Origin: CAYJFK01 sp964369475
Lineage (GTDB): Bacteria > Bacillota > Clostridia > Oscillospirales > Feifaniaceae
Assembly: GCA_964369475.1 (NCBI GenBank)
Contig: CAYJFK010000026.1
Location: 1-29,543 of the forward strand
Direction of reading: 5' to 3'
Length of the DNA: 29,543 bases
Every line of letters begins with the position of its first letter. Within the stretch, counting starts at the first letter, position 1. The position numbers were made by a program, and so were the translations under genes. This document shows positions 1-8,223 of this stretch, in pieces. The notes beneath the pieces are model-generated. The model worked only from the letters and a program-made list of their open reading frames with translations. It did no database searches and was not told where the DNA came from.

Positions 1-233
1 CTCGCCGCTCCCCCTCCTTCCGAAGGGGCTTGATTTTATGTTTTTCTCCAGCCTGTGGAGAAAATAGCTTTGCTATTTTCTCCTCAACCATTCACCTTTA
101 ATGCTTAAGTGATACCCTGCATTTTCATATTGTGAACTGCCACACTTCCAAAATCTTGATTACAACGAGCAGTAGTGGTATAATTACAGTTGAAATTAGT
201 AAACAATTAAATTTTACAATATAGGAGGATATT
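1..233. other. Non-coding region with overlapping hairpins, upstream of the first LRR gene
   Basis: I see no convincing gene here. Positions 42-64 form a 9-bp hairpin, and 57-83 form a second 12-bp hairpin around a TTT loop. The two share bases, so only one can form at a time. The same kind of sequence recurs near 4673-4730 and, decayed, near 12628-12680. The right end carries the promoter and ribosome binding site of the downstream gene. Confidence 0.6.
156..184 (+). promoter_or_regulatory. Sigma-A promoter of the first LRR/dockerin gene
   Basis: TTGATT at 156-161 and a perfect TATAAT at 179-184 are separated by 17 bp. The bases around the -10 box (AGTGGTATAATTACA) are repeated at the promoter of the paralogous gene at 4921, so the two genes probably share a promoter type. 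An AGGAGG ribosome binding site at 223-228 serves the ATG at 234. Confidence 0.8.
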
Positions 234-3200
234 ATGAAAAAGCAAAAATCATTCTTGTTGCTCGCGCTTTGCATGGTGCTTTCGCTCCTGCCTTTGGGTG
301 ACGTGAAGGTGCAGGCGGCGAACTATTCGGATGATGGCTGGAGCTATGATGGAGACAGCAAAACCTTGACTATTCATGATGAAAATGGACCGTTTGCCTT
401 AAGTGAAAGCGATTATTCACAAACAGTTAAAACCAATACACAAACTGTGGTTATCGAAAATGGAATCACCCAGATCATCTCGGGTGCATTTTATGAATTC
501 CAATCTCTCACGAGCGTTACCATACCGGATACTGTAACCTCTATCGGACATATTGCGTTTTGGGGCTGCAAATCTCTCACAGACATCACCATACCGACAA
601 GTGTCATCTCTATCGATCAGAATGCATTTTTGTTTTGTGATAATTTAAAATCGGTCTACTTCAAGGGCAATTATAATAGCCAAATGCAAAACGGAATAGA
701 TAGTATACCCACTTCGGCGATTATATATTATAACTACAAAGCGACAGGGTGGAGTGGCAGAGCTAAGCCTGCATACTATATAAAGAGTAATTTGACTAAT
801 GTTACAATAACCTACGGTCTTTTTGACTACATGGATGTCGACGCCGCTTACGACCTCCTCTTTCAGTTAGAACCGAAATCCGGCTATTATCTGCCCGACA
901 CAATCAGCGTAACTGTAGATGGCTCAGAGCTTGTAGCGGGTGAGGATTTTACATATATAGGTTCGGGGTCGGCAGGTTTTGGTAATCTTACTATCCCTAA
1001 TAATCAGATAACAGGAGATATTGAACTCACAGTAGTGGCACCGACATATGGTGTCACCAACAGCTTAACAGATCTTACAATTAACGGCGCAAATGATGCG
1101 CCCCTTGCAAGCGGTAATGTTGCTGTCGACTACACCGCCATGCTCACTGCAACTAACGAAAAATTTCTGCCCCATACAATAAGCGTAACGTCGAATGGCT
1201 CAATGCTTACGGCAGATGATGACTATGTATACAACCGCTCTAACGGCACGATTACTATCTACAAAGAAAGCATCACGGGCGATATAGAAATCACGGCGGT
1301 GGCGATTACGGGTTACCGGATTTTCAACAACTTAACAGATATTAGCACAAGTCACGAAGCAAGTGTCGTAGACATAGAAGCAAGCGGCTATGCGATTTCC
1401 GACTACACCGCCACGCTCACGGCGAACAGTGGCTATCTACCTACTACAATCAGCGTAACGGTGGGTGGCACAGCGCTTGAGGCAGATGATTACACATACA
1501 CTCGCACTACCGCTACGAGCGGCACAATCACTATCCCTAAAAACCTCATCACTGGCGATGTAAGAATCACAGCGACGAGTATTGAGAACTACAAGGTCAC
1601 CAATAGGTTGACAAATATCACAAGCGACGGAGCAAACACCGTAGCCGTTGACACAGACACCACCGCCATCGCCGACTACACCGCCACGCTCACGGCAACA
1701 ATCGGTTATCTACCTACTACGATCAGTGTAAAGGTGAACGACACGGAACTTGCGAGAGAAGCGTATACTTACAACTACCTCACAGGCGAACTCACCATTA
1801 AAAAAGAACATATCACGGGTGATGTAGAAATCACAGCGGTGGCGACGAGTGGGCAAGATATTGTTGTTGTAATAAGTGTGGGAGGGAATACCACAGGCGG
1901 CGACAGCTTGAGCGACTCACTGAGAGGTTTTAACCTAAGTACAATAACCGAACTAACCATAATAGATGGGGTGTTCACCACCGACGATTGGAACTATTTA
2001 TCACTGCTCTACGCTCTTGAGAACTTTGAGATAAACTCCCGTGTGGACAGTGTTGCCGCTATGCCGAACGGTGCAAGCGGTGCGCCTATTTTCCCGAGTA
2101 CGATAAAAACAGTTATATTAGAGTATGTGGAGCGTATCGGTGACTATGCGTTCTATGAGTGCGCTATCCTTGGGACGGTGAATGCCCCCGAACTTACAGT
2201 TGTCGGTGATTATGCTTTTTATAATTGTGATGGTTTACACAGTATAACTTACGGCGAAGCTATCACAAGCATAGGCGATTTCGCCTTTTATGATTGCCTC
2301 TCGATAAATAGGTCATTTCGTGACCCAATAGACCCTTATAGTGGCATCTCTCATTCATTGCCTATAGGCTTAACGAGCGTGGGTGAGAGTGCCTTTGCGA
2401 GAACGCCCGAGTCCGGTGGCGGACTAATGACCGAGATTATCATGCCCGAAATAGAAAGCATAGGTGCAAATGCCTTTAAAGGGCGCGATAGACTTGCCGA
2501 CATAAAAATGGGCGTGACACCGCCTACTACTGTGGGTACAGATGCGTTTTCCGACATAAATGAAAATGCTGCCATAACTCCGGTGGGTGCAAATGGCAAC
2601 ACACTTGATACAGCGGAGTATGATGTGGCAATTACAGCCTATAGAGCCGCAAATGACGGCAATACAGCGGATTATTTCTTTCATGGAGTGGCACTAAAAG
2701 CGAGAACCTCACTAATAAAGTATGTGGATAATAGAGGTGATACGCATTATATTGAGAACGAGAAATTGGCGGATTTGAATGACTATGACCTTGATTTTAG
2801 TAATGTTAAAGAACTCGAAATTTTAAGCGGTACATTTACCACAGCGGATTGGGATAAGCTAAAAGCTGTAGTGGGCAATGCTGTGTACACAAAATTCGTG
2901 ATACACGATGCGGTGACAAGCGTTGCGGATATGCCGGACGGAACTTACTTCCCCGCCACAATAGCAGAGGTGACGGTGCATAATTTAGCTAAAATCGGCA
3001 GTGAGGCATTTCTCCAATACGGAAGTTTGACAACCGTGAATTTCCCCGATGTTACGGAAGTTGGTGTTAATGCATTTACGCAAACGAAACTCACAGAGGT
3101 GACGGCGGCGAATTTCCCCAAACTTGAAACGGTCCAGCAGCAAGCCTTTGCCAGTATTACCACACTTACCGCAGTAAACCTTCCAAGCGCCGAAACCCTC

Positions 3201-3683
3201 GCCCAAAACGCCTTTTTAGCTTCACAAAATATTAGCACGATAGCATTACCAAAGGTGACAAGTTTGGGCGGTCGTGTGTTTAACTCGGGCAACATTACGA
3301 GCCTTACACTCCCCGGCGCTCCCCCAACTATAGGTGGGTCTAATCCGTTTGACGGACAGGGTAAAGATGCAGTTATTATAGCATTTGTAGCCGCTAACGG
3401 CACAGCGTTGACAGGAGCAGACCTCACGGCAGCGATATCAGCATATGAGCAAGCAAACGATATAGAGACCTATAATTTATGGTACGGGTGGAGAATAAAG
3501 CAACCGGCAGATGTTAATTCCGACGGCACAATAGATATCGACGACTTGGAGGCAATAGCAAGCTCGGCATACTACAACAGCAAAACCACCACCGGTACGC
3601 AGACGTTTGACGTAAACGGCGACGGTAAGATAAACTTTGCAGACCTTGCGTTAGTGAGGAATAGCAAGAATTTTGGCAAATAA
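234..3683 (+). CDS. Secreted BspA-like leucine-rich-repeat protein with dockerin C-terminus (paralog 1)
   Basis: This is a 1149-residue secreted surface or extracellular protein. A signal peptide (residues 1-28, ending VQA) is followed by LRR_5/BspA-type repeats at about 70-165, with the recurring pattern TSIGxxAFxxCxxLxxIxIP. Four tandem beta-rich units of about 88-90 residues each follow at roughly 183-540; each ends in ITGD(I/V)xxTA. A second long LRR stretch runs to about 1085. The last 58 residues contain two calcium-loop motifs (DVNSDGTIDIDDL and DVNGDGKINFADL), which is a type I dockerin. In this family the LRR parts bind host or plant matrix and dockerins bind cohesins; the actual ligand here is not known. 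No LPXTG anchor is visible. The gene has its own promoter and terminator. A paralog lies at 4981-7638. Confidence 0.9.
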   Translation: MKKQKSFLLLALCMVLSLLPLGDVKVQAANYSDDGWSYDGDSKTLTIHDENGPFALSESDYSQTVKTNTQTVVIENGITQIISGAFYEFQSLTSVTIPDTVTSIGHIAFWGCKSLTDITIPTSVISIDQNAFLFCDNLKSVYFKGNYNSQMQNGIDSIPTSAIIYYNYKATGWSGRAKPAYYIKSNLTNVTITYGLFDYMDVDAAYDLLFQLEPKSGYYLPDTISVTVDGSELVAGEDFTYIGSGSAGFGNLTIPNNQITGDIELTVVAPTYGVTNSLTDLTINGANDAPLASGNVAVDYTAMLTATNEKFLPHTISVTSNGSMLTADDDYVYNRSNGTITIYKESITGDIEITAVAITGYRIFNNLTDISTSHEASVVDIEASGYAISDYTATLTANSGYLPTTISVTVGGTALEADDYTYTRTTATSGTITIPKNLITGDVRITATSIENYKVTNRLTNITSDGANTVAVDTDTTAIADYTATLTATIGYLPTTISVKVNDTELAREAYTYNYLTGELTIKKEHITGDVEITAVATSGQDIVVVISVGGNTTGGDSLSDSLRGFNLSTITELTIIDGVFTTDDWNYLSLLYALENFEINSRVDSVAAMPNGASGAPIFPSTIKTVILEYVERIGDYAFYECAILGTVNAPELTVVGDYAFYNCDGLHSITYGEAITSIGDFAFYDCLSINRSFRDPIDPYSGISHSLPIGLTSVGESAFARTPESGGGLMTEIIMPEIESIGANAFKGRDRLADIKMGVTPPTTVGTDAFSDINENAAITPVGANGNTLDTAEYDVAITAYRAANDGNTADYFFHGVALKARTSLIKYVDNRGDTHYIENEKLADLNDYDLDFSNVKELEILSGTFTTADWDKLKAVVGNAVYTKFVIHDAVTSVADMPDGTYFPATIAEVTVHNLAKIGSEAFLQYGSLTTVNFPDVTEVGVNAFTQTKLTEVTAANFPKLETVQQQAFASITTLTAVNLPSAETLAQNAFLASQNISTIALPKVTSLGGRVFNSGNITSLTLPGAPPTIGGSNPFDGQGKDAVIIAFVAANGTALTGADLTAAISAYEQANDIETYNLWYGWRIKQPADVNSDGTIDIDDLEAIASSAYYNSKTTTGTQTFDVNGDGKINFADLALVRNSKNFGK

Positions 3684-3719
3684 CAGCTTATAGCAGTCCC
3701 AAGTAGCGGACTATAAATA

Positions 3720-3761
3720 ACACAGGGTGTCACCAAAGCGACGGTGATGCCCTGTGTTTTT
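3720..3761 (+). terminator. Rho-independent terminator of LRR gene 1
   Basis: A 15-bp stem (3720-3734 with 3743-3757, containing G-U pairs) is closed by an 8-nt loop and followed by a T run. A clear sequence relative follows the paralog at 7669-7704. Confidence 0.85.
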
Positions 3762-3895
3762 CTATATTTTAGTAGTAATATCAACGCTTTGAGGCACTTT
3801 TGCACTTCAAAGTACGCCATACATTCCACTTCCAAACAGACTCGAACCGACATGACATGGTACAAATAGCAAGAAGCTCACATCTCTGAAGCGTC

Positions 3896-3924
3896 TTGAC
3901 GTTATATCGCTACACCGATATAGT
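3896..3924 (+). promoter_or_regulatory. Promoter with embedded palindromic operator for the XRE regulator
   Basis: TTGACG (3896-3901) and TATAGT (3919-3924) are spaced by 17 bp. A perfect 7-bp inverted repeat, TATATCG (3903-3909) and CGATATA (3916-3922) with a 6-nt spacer, sits between and over the -35/-10 elements. This is the expected place for an autorepressor of the downstream XRE-type protein. It also shows that the upstream TTG at 3896 is promoter, not a start codon. Confidence 0.7.
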
Positions 3925-3961
3925 GATTGTATACAGAACACTCAAAAAGGATGCGATACAG

Positions 3962-4231
3962 ATGACGGTAAACGATATTGTAAAACAACAAGGCATGTCA
4001 AAATACAGCCTTTCAAAAAAGAGCGGTATTCCTTGGGCTAAGCTCTCGGATATTTGCTCCGGTAAAACGAGCATTCCCAAGTGCAGTGTCGCAACGCTGA
4101 AAAAGCTTGCCATAGGGCTTAAAATGAGTTTTAAAGAAGTGTCGAACCTCGAAGATGGCAAAATCGGCACTGACACTAATGATAAGCCGCAAGAAAAAAC
4201 ATACCTGAACATAACCTGTCCCCATATTTAG
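3962..4231 (+). CDS. Small XRE-family helix-turn-helix regulator
   Basis: This is an 89-residue DNA-binding protein. The region MTVNDIVKQQGMSKYSLSKK through about residue 62 matches the Cro/C1-type HTH of small Clostridia regulators; the recognition segment includes SGIPWAKLSDICSGKTSIPK. The reading frame is open further upstream to a TTG at 3896, but that TTG is the -35 box of a good promoter. The ATG at 3962 has AAAGGA about 10 bp upstream, so I start there. The protein ends at TAG 4229-4231, and the same frame stays open without interruption from ATG 4232 to 4579. It probably represses its own promoter through the palindrome at 3903-3922. The target beyond itself is unknown. It may be an antitoxin-like regulator, but no intact toxin lies beside it. 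Confidence 0.75.
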   Translation: MTVNDIVKQQGMSKYSLSKKSGIPWAKLSDICSGKTSIPKCSVATLKKLAIGLKMSFKEVSNLEDGKIGTDTNDKPQEKTYLNITCPHI

Positions 4232-4579
4232 ATGGGCGAAGTGCTAAACAGCGAGGATGGGCTAAATGATAGAATTTACAAGTTCCCCACTTCGGCAATT
4301 TTGGAGGGTGGTAAGAAAATATCGTATTTTGAGTATATATCTTCGCTAAAAAATGAGGACTTAAACAAAGCACTCCGAAATGTGGCAAGCCGAATTGATA
4401 TGGAGGCAATATGCAAGTTTATCGACAGCGTGCCTGTTATAGAGGAAGTACAGAAGGACTTTTATAAGATAATGATTGCAGAGAGAAAAGAGAAGATTAT
4501 TGATTATAGTATGGAACTTCTTATGGCTAACGAGACGAATAGCCATGAAATAGGCGGTATGACGGAGATGGGCATGTGA
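4232..4579 (+). CDS. Conserved-looking hypothetical protein, in frame with the XRE regulator after one TAG
   Basis: This is a 115-residue acidic, mostly alpha-helical protein that I do not recognise. The first ATG directly follows the TAG of the XRE gene, in the same frame, and has no ribosome binding site of its own. Two readings are possible: a second cistron made by translational coupling, or the C-terminal half of one longer HTH protein broken by a nonsense change. The helical part (about residues 30-100, including SVPVIEEVQKDFYKIMIAER) would suit a ligand-sensing or dimerisation domain. A strong terminator follows at 4839-4877. Confidence 0.5.
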   Translation: MGEVLNSEDGLNDRIYKFPTSAILEGGKKISYFEYISSLKNEDLNKALRNVASRIDMEAICKFIDSVPVIEEVQKDFYKIMIAERKEKIIDYSMELLMANETNSHEIGGMTEMGM

Positions 4580-4672
4580 GAGGAGCCTATGGAATTACTT
4601 TTTGACGCCCGTTCGAGTCACGCCCCGCTATCTCCCTGCATCTATTTTGACCGCTCTCTCCAAAAGATATAA

Positions 4673-4730
4673 TTCGCAGCTTGGAGAAAAAGTGTTTTCT
4701 CCAAGCTGCGAAATCAGCTAAAGCTGATTT
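4673..4730. repeat. Double-hairpin repeat element
   Basis: Arms 4673-4690 and 4695-4712 are perfect 18-bp inverted copies around AGTG. A second inverted pair, 4711-4719 and 4722-4730, follows directly. Shared words (TTGGAGAAAA and TTTTCTCC followed by a short A/T hairpin with AGC/GCT at its tip) also occur at 42-83 and in decayed form near 12628-12680, which suggests a dispersed small palindromic repeat family. Confidence 0.6.
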
Positions 4731-4838
4731 TAACGCCCTCGGGTTGGGAATTTAATGCGTAACGTCTCCCTGATGGTGGCCTCTCGCTATTCCCTCACCT
4801 TCCGAGAACTTTGCCATATAGATTTTTCTCCGTTCTTT

Positions 4839-4877
4839 CCGAACCTTTTCTTTATAGGAAAAGGTTCGGTTTTTTTC
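4839..4877 (+). terminator. Rho-independent terminator
   Basis: A perfect 12-bp stem (4839-4850 with 4858-4869) with a 7-nt loop is followed by seven T. It closes transcription from the XRE locus and insulates the promoter of the second LRR gene. Confidence 0.85.
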
Positions 4878-4901
4878 CGGAACGTACTGTGTCTCATGCC
4901 C

Positions 4902-4931
4902 TTGATTAACTGCAAGCATTAGTGGTATAAT
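4902..4931 (+). promoter_or_regulatory. Sigma-A promoter of LRR gene 2
   Basis: TTGATT (4902-4907) and TATAAT (4926-4931) are 18 bp apart. The -10 neighbourhood is nearly identical to that of the paralog at 173-188. The start codon at 4981 is preceded by a G-rich site (GGGGGG). Confidence 0.75.
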
Positions 4932-4980
4932 TACAATTAAGAATACAACATACTTAACTATAAAATTCTCGGGGGGCTTT

Positions 4981-7638
4981 ATGAAAAAGCAAACACTGCT
5001 ATCTTTAATACTCACCCTTTTCATTGTGGCAGCGCTCCTGTCCTTGGGGAGCATGTCAGCACCTGCTGCGGACTTTTCGGGCGACGGCTGGAGCTATGAT
5101 GAAAACAACAGAACCTTGACCATCACCTCAGACAGTGGAACAACAGAATGGCGTTCCGATGGTAATGGAGATACAATCGAAAGCAATGTAGTTACGGTGA
5201 TCATCAGCAAGGGCGTCACCTCTATCGGGGAGGGAGCGTTTAGCGATTGCGGAGCCCTTGCGAACATCATCATACCAAATACTGTCACTTCTATCGAAAG
5301 TGCAGCATTTGCGACCTGCACGTCTTTATGGAGCATCACTATACCTGAGTCTGTCACCTCTATCAGAGAGAACGCATTTAGTGGGACAAGATTAAACTCG
5401 GTGTACTTCAACGGAAATTATAACATCGAAATGCAACCCGGAATAGATGATATAGACGGTGGAACGAAAAAATACCGTAACCCCGAAGCGACCGGATGGA
5501 GCTTAGAATATATACCTGCGTTTGGCATAACGAACAACTTGAAAAATATCACAAATTCCGGATTTAACGGTATAGAAGTAGACGAAAACAACAATGCCAC
5601 CACCGATTTCAGCGCAACGCTCATAGCAGTGGAAGGTTTTTATATTCCCTACACCATAAGCATAACGGTAGGCGGCACAGAGCTTGCGACAGCTGATTAT
5701 ACATACGATATTTCTGAAACCGGAAATAACGGCAAAATTACTATCCCAAAAGATAACATCACGGGAAATATAGAAATCACAGCGGTAGCGGTGACGATAG
5801 ATGAACTTATTGAAATAAATGTGGATGGGCAGACCGAAATTGGCTATGACTTGAGTGATGCTCTGATCGGTTTTACCCTAACTGCAATAACCGACCTCCA
5901 AATAACAGACGGAACGTTCACCACCGACGATTGGAATTATTTATCAAACCTCACCGCTCTTAAACGGCTTGTTATACAAAGCGGTGCATATAGTGTTGCC
6001 GCTATGCCGAATACTATATCTACTGAACCTATTTTCCCCGCTACGATAGAAACTGTTGAGTTAAACCATGTAGAGCGTATCGGTGACTATGCGTTTTATA
6101 GATGCACTAACCTTGGTACGGTGAGAGCACCCGACCTTACGACGGTCGGCAACTATTCCTTTTATAATTGTGATGCTTTACACAGTATAACTTACGGCAA
6201 AGCTATCACAAGCATAGGCGACTTTGCCTTTTATGATTGCGACTCTATAAATAGGTCATTTAGTGACCCCACAGACCCTTATAGTGGTAGCTCTCTCTCA
6301 TTGCCCATAGGCTTGACGAGCGTGGGTGAGAGTGCCTTTGAGAGAACGGCAGAAACCGGTGGCGGACTTATGACCGAGATTATCATGCCCGAAATAGAAA
6401 GCATAGGTGCAAATGCCTTTAAAGGGCGCGATGCCCTCGCCGACATAAAAATGGGCGTGACACCGCCTACTACCGTGGGCACGGGTGCGTTTTTTGGCAT
6501 TTCCGCAAGTGCAGTCATAACACCTGTCGGCGCAGATGGCAACGTACTTGATACGGCGGCATATGATGCGGCTATCACTGCCTATAAAGCCGCAAATGAC
6601 GGCGATACAGCGGATAATTTATTTTATGGAGTGGCACTAAAAGCGAGAACCGCTCTTATTAAGTATGTGGACACAAGCGGTGCTACTCACTTTATTGAGA
6701 ACGAGAACTTAGCGGATTTGGATGACTATGATCTTGATTTCAGCAAAGTTGCAGAACTCGAAATCCTAAGCGGTACATTTGCCACAGCGGATTGGAATAG
6801 GCTGAAAGCTGTTCTAAATAAAGCTGTCTACACCAAATTCGTAATACACGATGCGGTGACAAGCGTTGCGGATATACTAAACACAACAATCAACGACCCT
6901 ATCTTCCCTACTACAATAGAGGAAGTGACGGTGCATAATATGGCTAAAATCGGCGAAGCAGCATTTTACGAAGCTGAGAATTTAACCACCGTGAATTTTC
7001 CCGATGTGGTGGAAGTTGGGTACGGTGCATTATGTTATACTAAGCTAACAGAGCTGACGGCGTCGAGTTTCCCCAAACTTGAAACGATTGGGAATTTATC
7101 CTTTGCCAATATTACCACACTTACCGCAGTAAACCTTCCAAGCGCCGAAACCCTCGCCCAAAATGCCTTTTTAGGCTCGCAGAATATTAGCACGATAGCA
7201 TTACCAAAGGTGACAAGTTTGGGCGGTCGTGTGTTTAACTCGGGCAACATTACGAGCCTTACACTCCCCGGCGCTCCCCCAACTATAGGTGGGTCTAATC
7301 CGTTTGACGGACAGGGTAAAGATGCAGTTATTATAGCATTTGTAGCCGCTAACGGCACAGCGTTGACAGGAGCAGACCTCACGGCAGCGATATCAGCATA
7401 TGAGCAAGCAAACGATATAGAGACCTATAATTTATGGTACGGGTGGAGAATAAAGCAACCGGCAGATGTTAATTCCGACGGCACAATAGATATCGACGAC
7501 TTGGAGGCAATAGCAAGCTCGGCATACTACAACAGCAAAACCACCACCGGTACGCAGACGTTTGACGTAAACGGCGACGATAAGATAAATTTTGCAGACC
7601 TTGCGATGGTGAGGAATAGCAAAAATTTCGGTAAATAA
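4981..7638 (+). CDS. Secreted BspA-like leucine-rich-repeat protein with dockerin C-terminus (paralog 2)
   Basis: This 885-residue paralog of the 234-3683 product has the same order of parts: a signal peptide (about residues 1-30), LRR_5 repeats, only one beta-rich ITGN-type unit (about 180-265), a long second LRR block and a C-terminal dockerin. The 264-residue length difference equals three of the roughly 88-residue units. A 397-bp stretch at the 3-prime end (7183-7579) is identical to 3228-3624 of paralog 1, while upstream parts differ, so the tail appears recently copied or homogenised. The second dockerin calcium loop reads DVNGDDKINFADL, with Asp in place of the usual Gly. Its role is probably adhesion or complex assembly outside the cell. 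Confidence 0.9.
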   Translation: MKKQTLLSLILTLFIVAALLSLGSMSAPAADFSGDGWSYDENNRTLTITSDSGTTEWRSDGNGDTIESNVVTVIISKGVTSIGEGAFSDCGALANIIIPNTVTSIESAAFATCTSLWSITIPESVTSIRENAFSGTRLNSVYFNGNYNIEMQPGIDDIDGGTKKYRNPEATGWSLEYIPAFGITNNLKNITNSGFNGIEVDENNNATTDFSATLIAVEGFYIPYTISITVGGTELATADYTYDISETGNNGKITIPKDNITGNIEITAVAVTIDELIEINVDGQTEIGYDLSDALIGFTLTAITDLQITDGTFTTDDWNYLSNLTALKRLVIQSGAYSVAAMPNTISTEPIFPATIETVELNHVERIGDYAFYRCTNLGTVRAPDLTTVGNYSFYNCDALHSITYGKAITSIGDFAFYDCDSINRSFSDPTDPYSGSSLSLPIGLTSVGESAFERTAETGGGLMTEIIMPEIESIGANAFKGRDALADIKMGVTPPTTVGTGAFFGISASAVITPVGADGNVLDTAAYDAAITAYKAANDGDTADNLFYGVALKARTALIKYVDTSGATHFIENENLADLDDYDLDFSKVAELEILSGTFATADWNRLKAVLNKAVYTKFVIHDAVTSVADILNTTINDPIFPTTIEEVTVHNMAKIGEAAFYEAENLTTVNFPDVVEVGYGALCYTKLTELTASSFPKLETIGNLSFANITTLTAVNLPSAETLAQNAFLGSQNISTIALPKVTSLGGRVFNSGNITSLTLPGAPPTIGGSNPFDGQGKDAVIIAFVAANGTALTGADLTAAISAYEQANDIETYNLWYGWRIKQPADVNSDGTIDIDDLEAIASSAYYNSKTTTGTQTFDVNGDDKINFADLAMVRNSKNFGK

Positions 7639-7668
7639 CAGCTTATAATATTCCCAAATAGATGATAC

Positions 7669-7712
7669 CACAGGGCGTCACCAAAGCCACAGTGACGCCC
7701 TGTGTTGTTATG
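7669..7712 (+). terminator. Terminator hairpin of LRR gene 2
   Basis: A perfect 13-bp stem (7669-7681 with 7692-7704) has a 10-nt loop. The T tract behind it is broken (TTGTTATGTT). It is related in sequence to the terminator of paralog 1. Confidence 0.75.
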
Positions 7713-7744
7713 TTAGGGATTTCTTGCTTCATCAGTTCACCACT

Positions 7745-7890
7745 TTATACCAAACTTTTATACTGCCTGCGGGCATAGAGTATTCTCCTAATCTCCACGG
7801 TGTCACCGTTTACTACATAGAATACGAGATAGTTTTTCACAAGCATTGTGTGGTATCCCCTGAGCCGCAGCTGGGTATCCTTACAAAGTG
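7745..7890 (-). pseudogene. C-terminal remnant of a RelE/ParE-family toxin
   Basis: Read on the minus strand, this encodes TQLRLRGYHTMLVKNYLVFY and then VVNGDTVEIRRILYARRQY before a stop. This is the typical C-terminal beta-sheet and RILYxRRxY tail of RelE/ParE type II toxins. The N-terminal half of the toxin and any antitoxin are missing. Homology stops where a dispersed repeat begins (7892-7920, also at 4638-4666), so insertion or deletion at the repeat probably destroyed the gene. The frame stays open further upstream for about 30 codons, but that part is repeat sequence. It is most likely non-functional. Confidence 0.7.
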
Positions 7891-7891
7891 G

Positions 7892-7952
7892 GCATCTATT
7901 TTGACCGCCCTCTCCAAAAGTCCTTCGAAAGGGTTGTTTAGGAGGGCTTTTT
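7892..7952. repeat. Dispersed repeat copy with terminator-like hairpin
   Basis: Positions 7892-7920 match 4638-4666 in 28 of 29 bases. The copy continues into an outer GCCCTC/GAGGGC stem (7907-7912 with 7942-7947) followed by a T run. It marks the point where the toxin remnant breaks off. Confidence 0.55.
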
Positions 7953-8145
7953 GACTTTGCATGGGAGCATCGGCCTACCATTGCATATTAAAGCTTTTGC
8001 ACACGCCAATGTAAAACTTACACCACTTTTGTTTAACAATGTTTCCTTTCAACTTGACCCATTTTTCAAAAGCCCTCTTTTGAATTTTGGATGGCACGAG
8101 AAGAATAGTGTTCGGATTATATCGATCATTCTATGATAATGCTAT
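7953..8145. other. Intergenic region with no recognised gene
   Basis: Only short open frames without ribosome binding sites occur here, on both strands. I see no convincing promoter, RNA gene or coding sequence. Confidence 0.5.
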
Positions 8146-8187
8146 AAAAAAGACTTCAAGAGATTTGTGCCCCTTGAAGTCTTTTTT
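8146..8187 (-). terminator. Terminator of the two-component operon, able to act in both directions
   Basis: A perfect 15-bp stem (8146-8160 with 8173-8187) ends in six A-T pairs, so it gives a T run on either strand. It lies just beyond the response regulator stop codon at 8224. Confidence 0.85.
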
Positions 8188-8223
8188 CATTTAACTACCT
8201 GACGGTAGCGACGATATGCCAAA

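Larger units (their letters stand above)
4580..4901. other. Intergenic repeat region between the XRE locus and LRR gene 2
   Basis: No gene is supported here. The region holds one copy of a 29-bp repeat (4638-4666; the other copy, with one mismatch, is at 7892-7920), an 18-bp perfect hairpin with a 4-nt loop (4673-4712), a second short hairpin (4711-4730) and a terminator (4839-4877). A 27-codon frame starting at the ATG at 4589 exists, but it runs through the repeat and is not convincing. Confidence 0.6.

Noticed and set aside
3896..4579. TAG recoding or stop read-through at 4229
   Set aside because: Other genes here end in TAG (for example marR, rpsI and the sensor kinase), so TAG is a normal stop in this genome. 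A local nonsense change or coupled cistrons is simpler.
4752..5054. Minus-strand 100-residue frame across the promoter of LRR gene 2
   Set aside because: It runs through a terminator hairpin, a good promoter and a signal-peptide coding region on the other strand.
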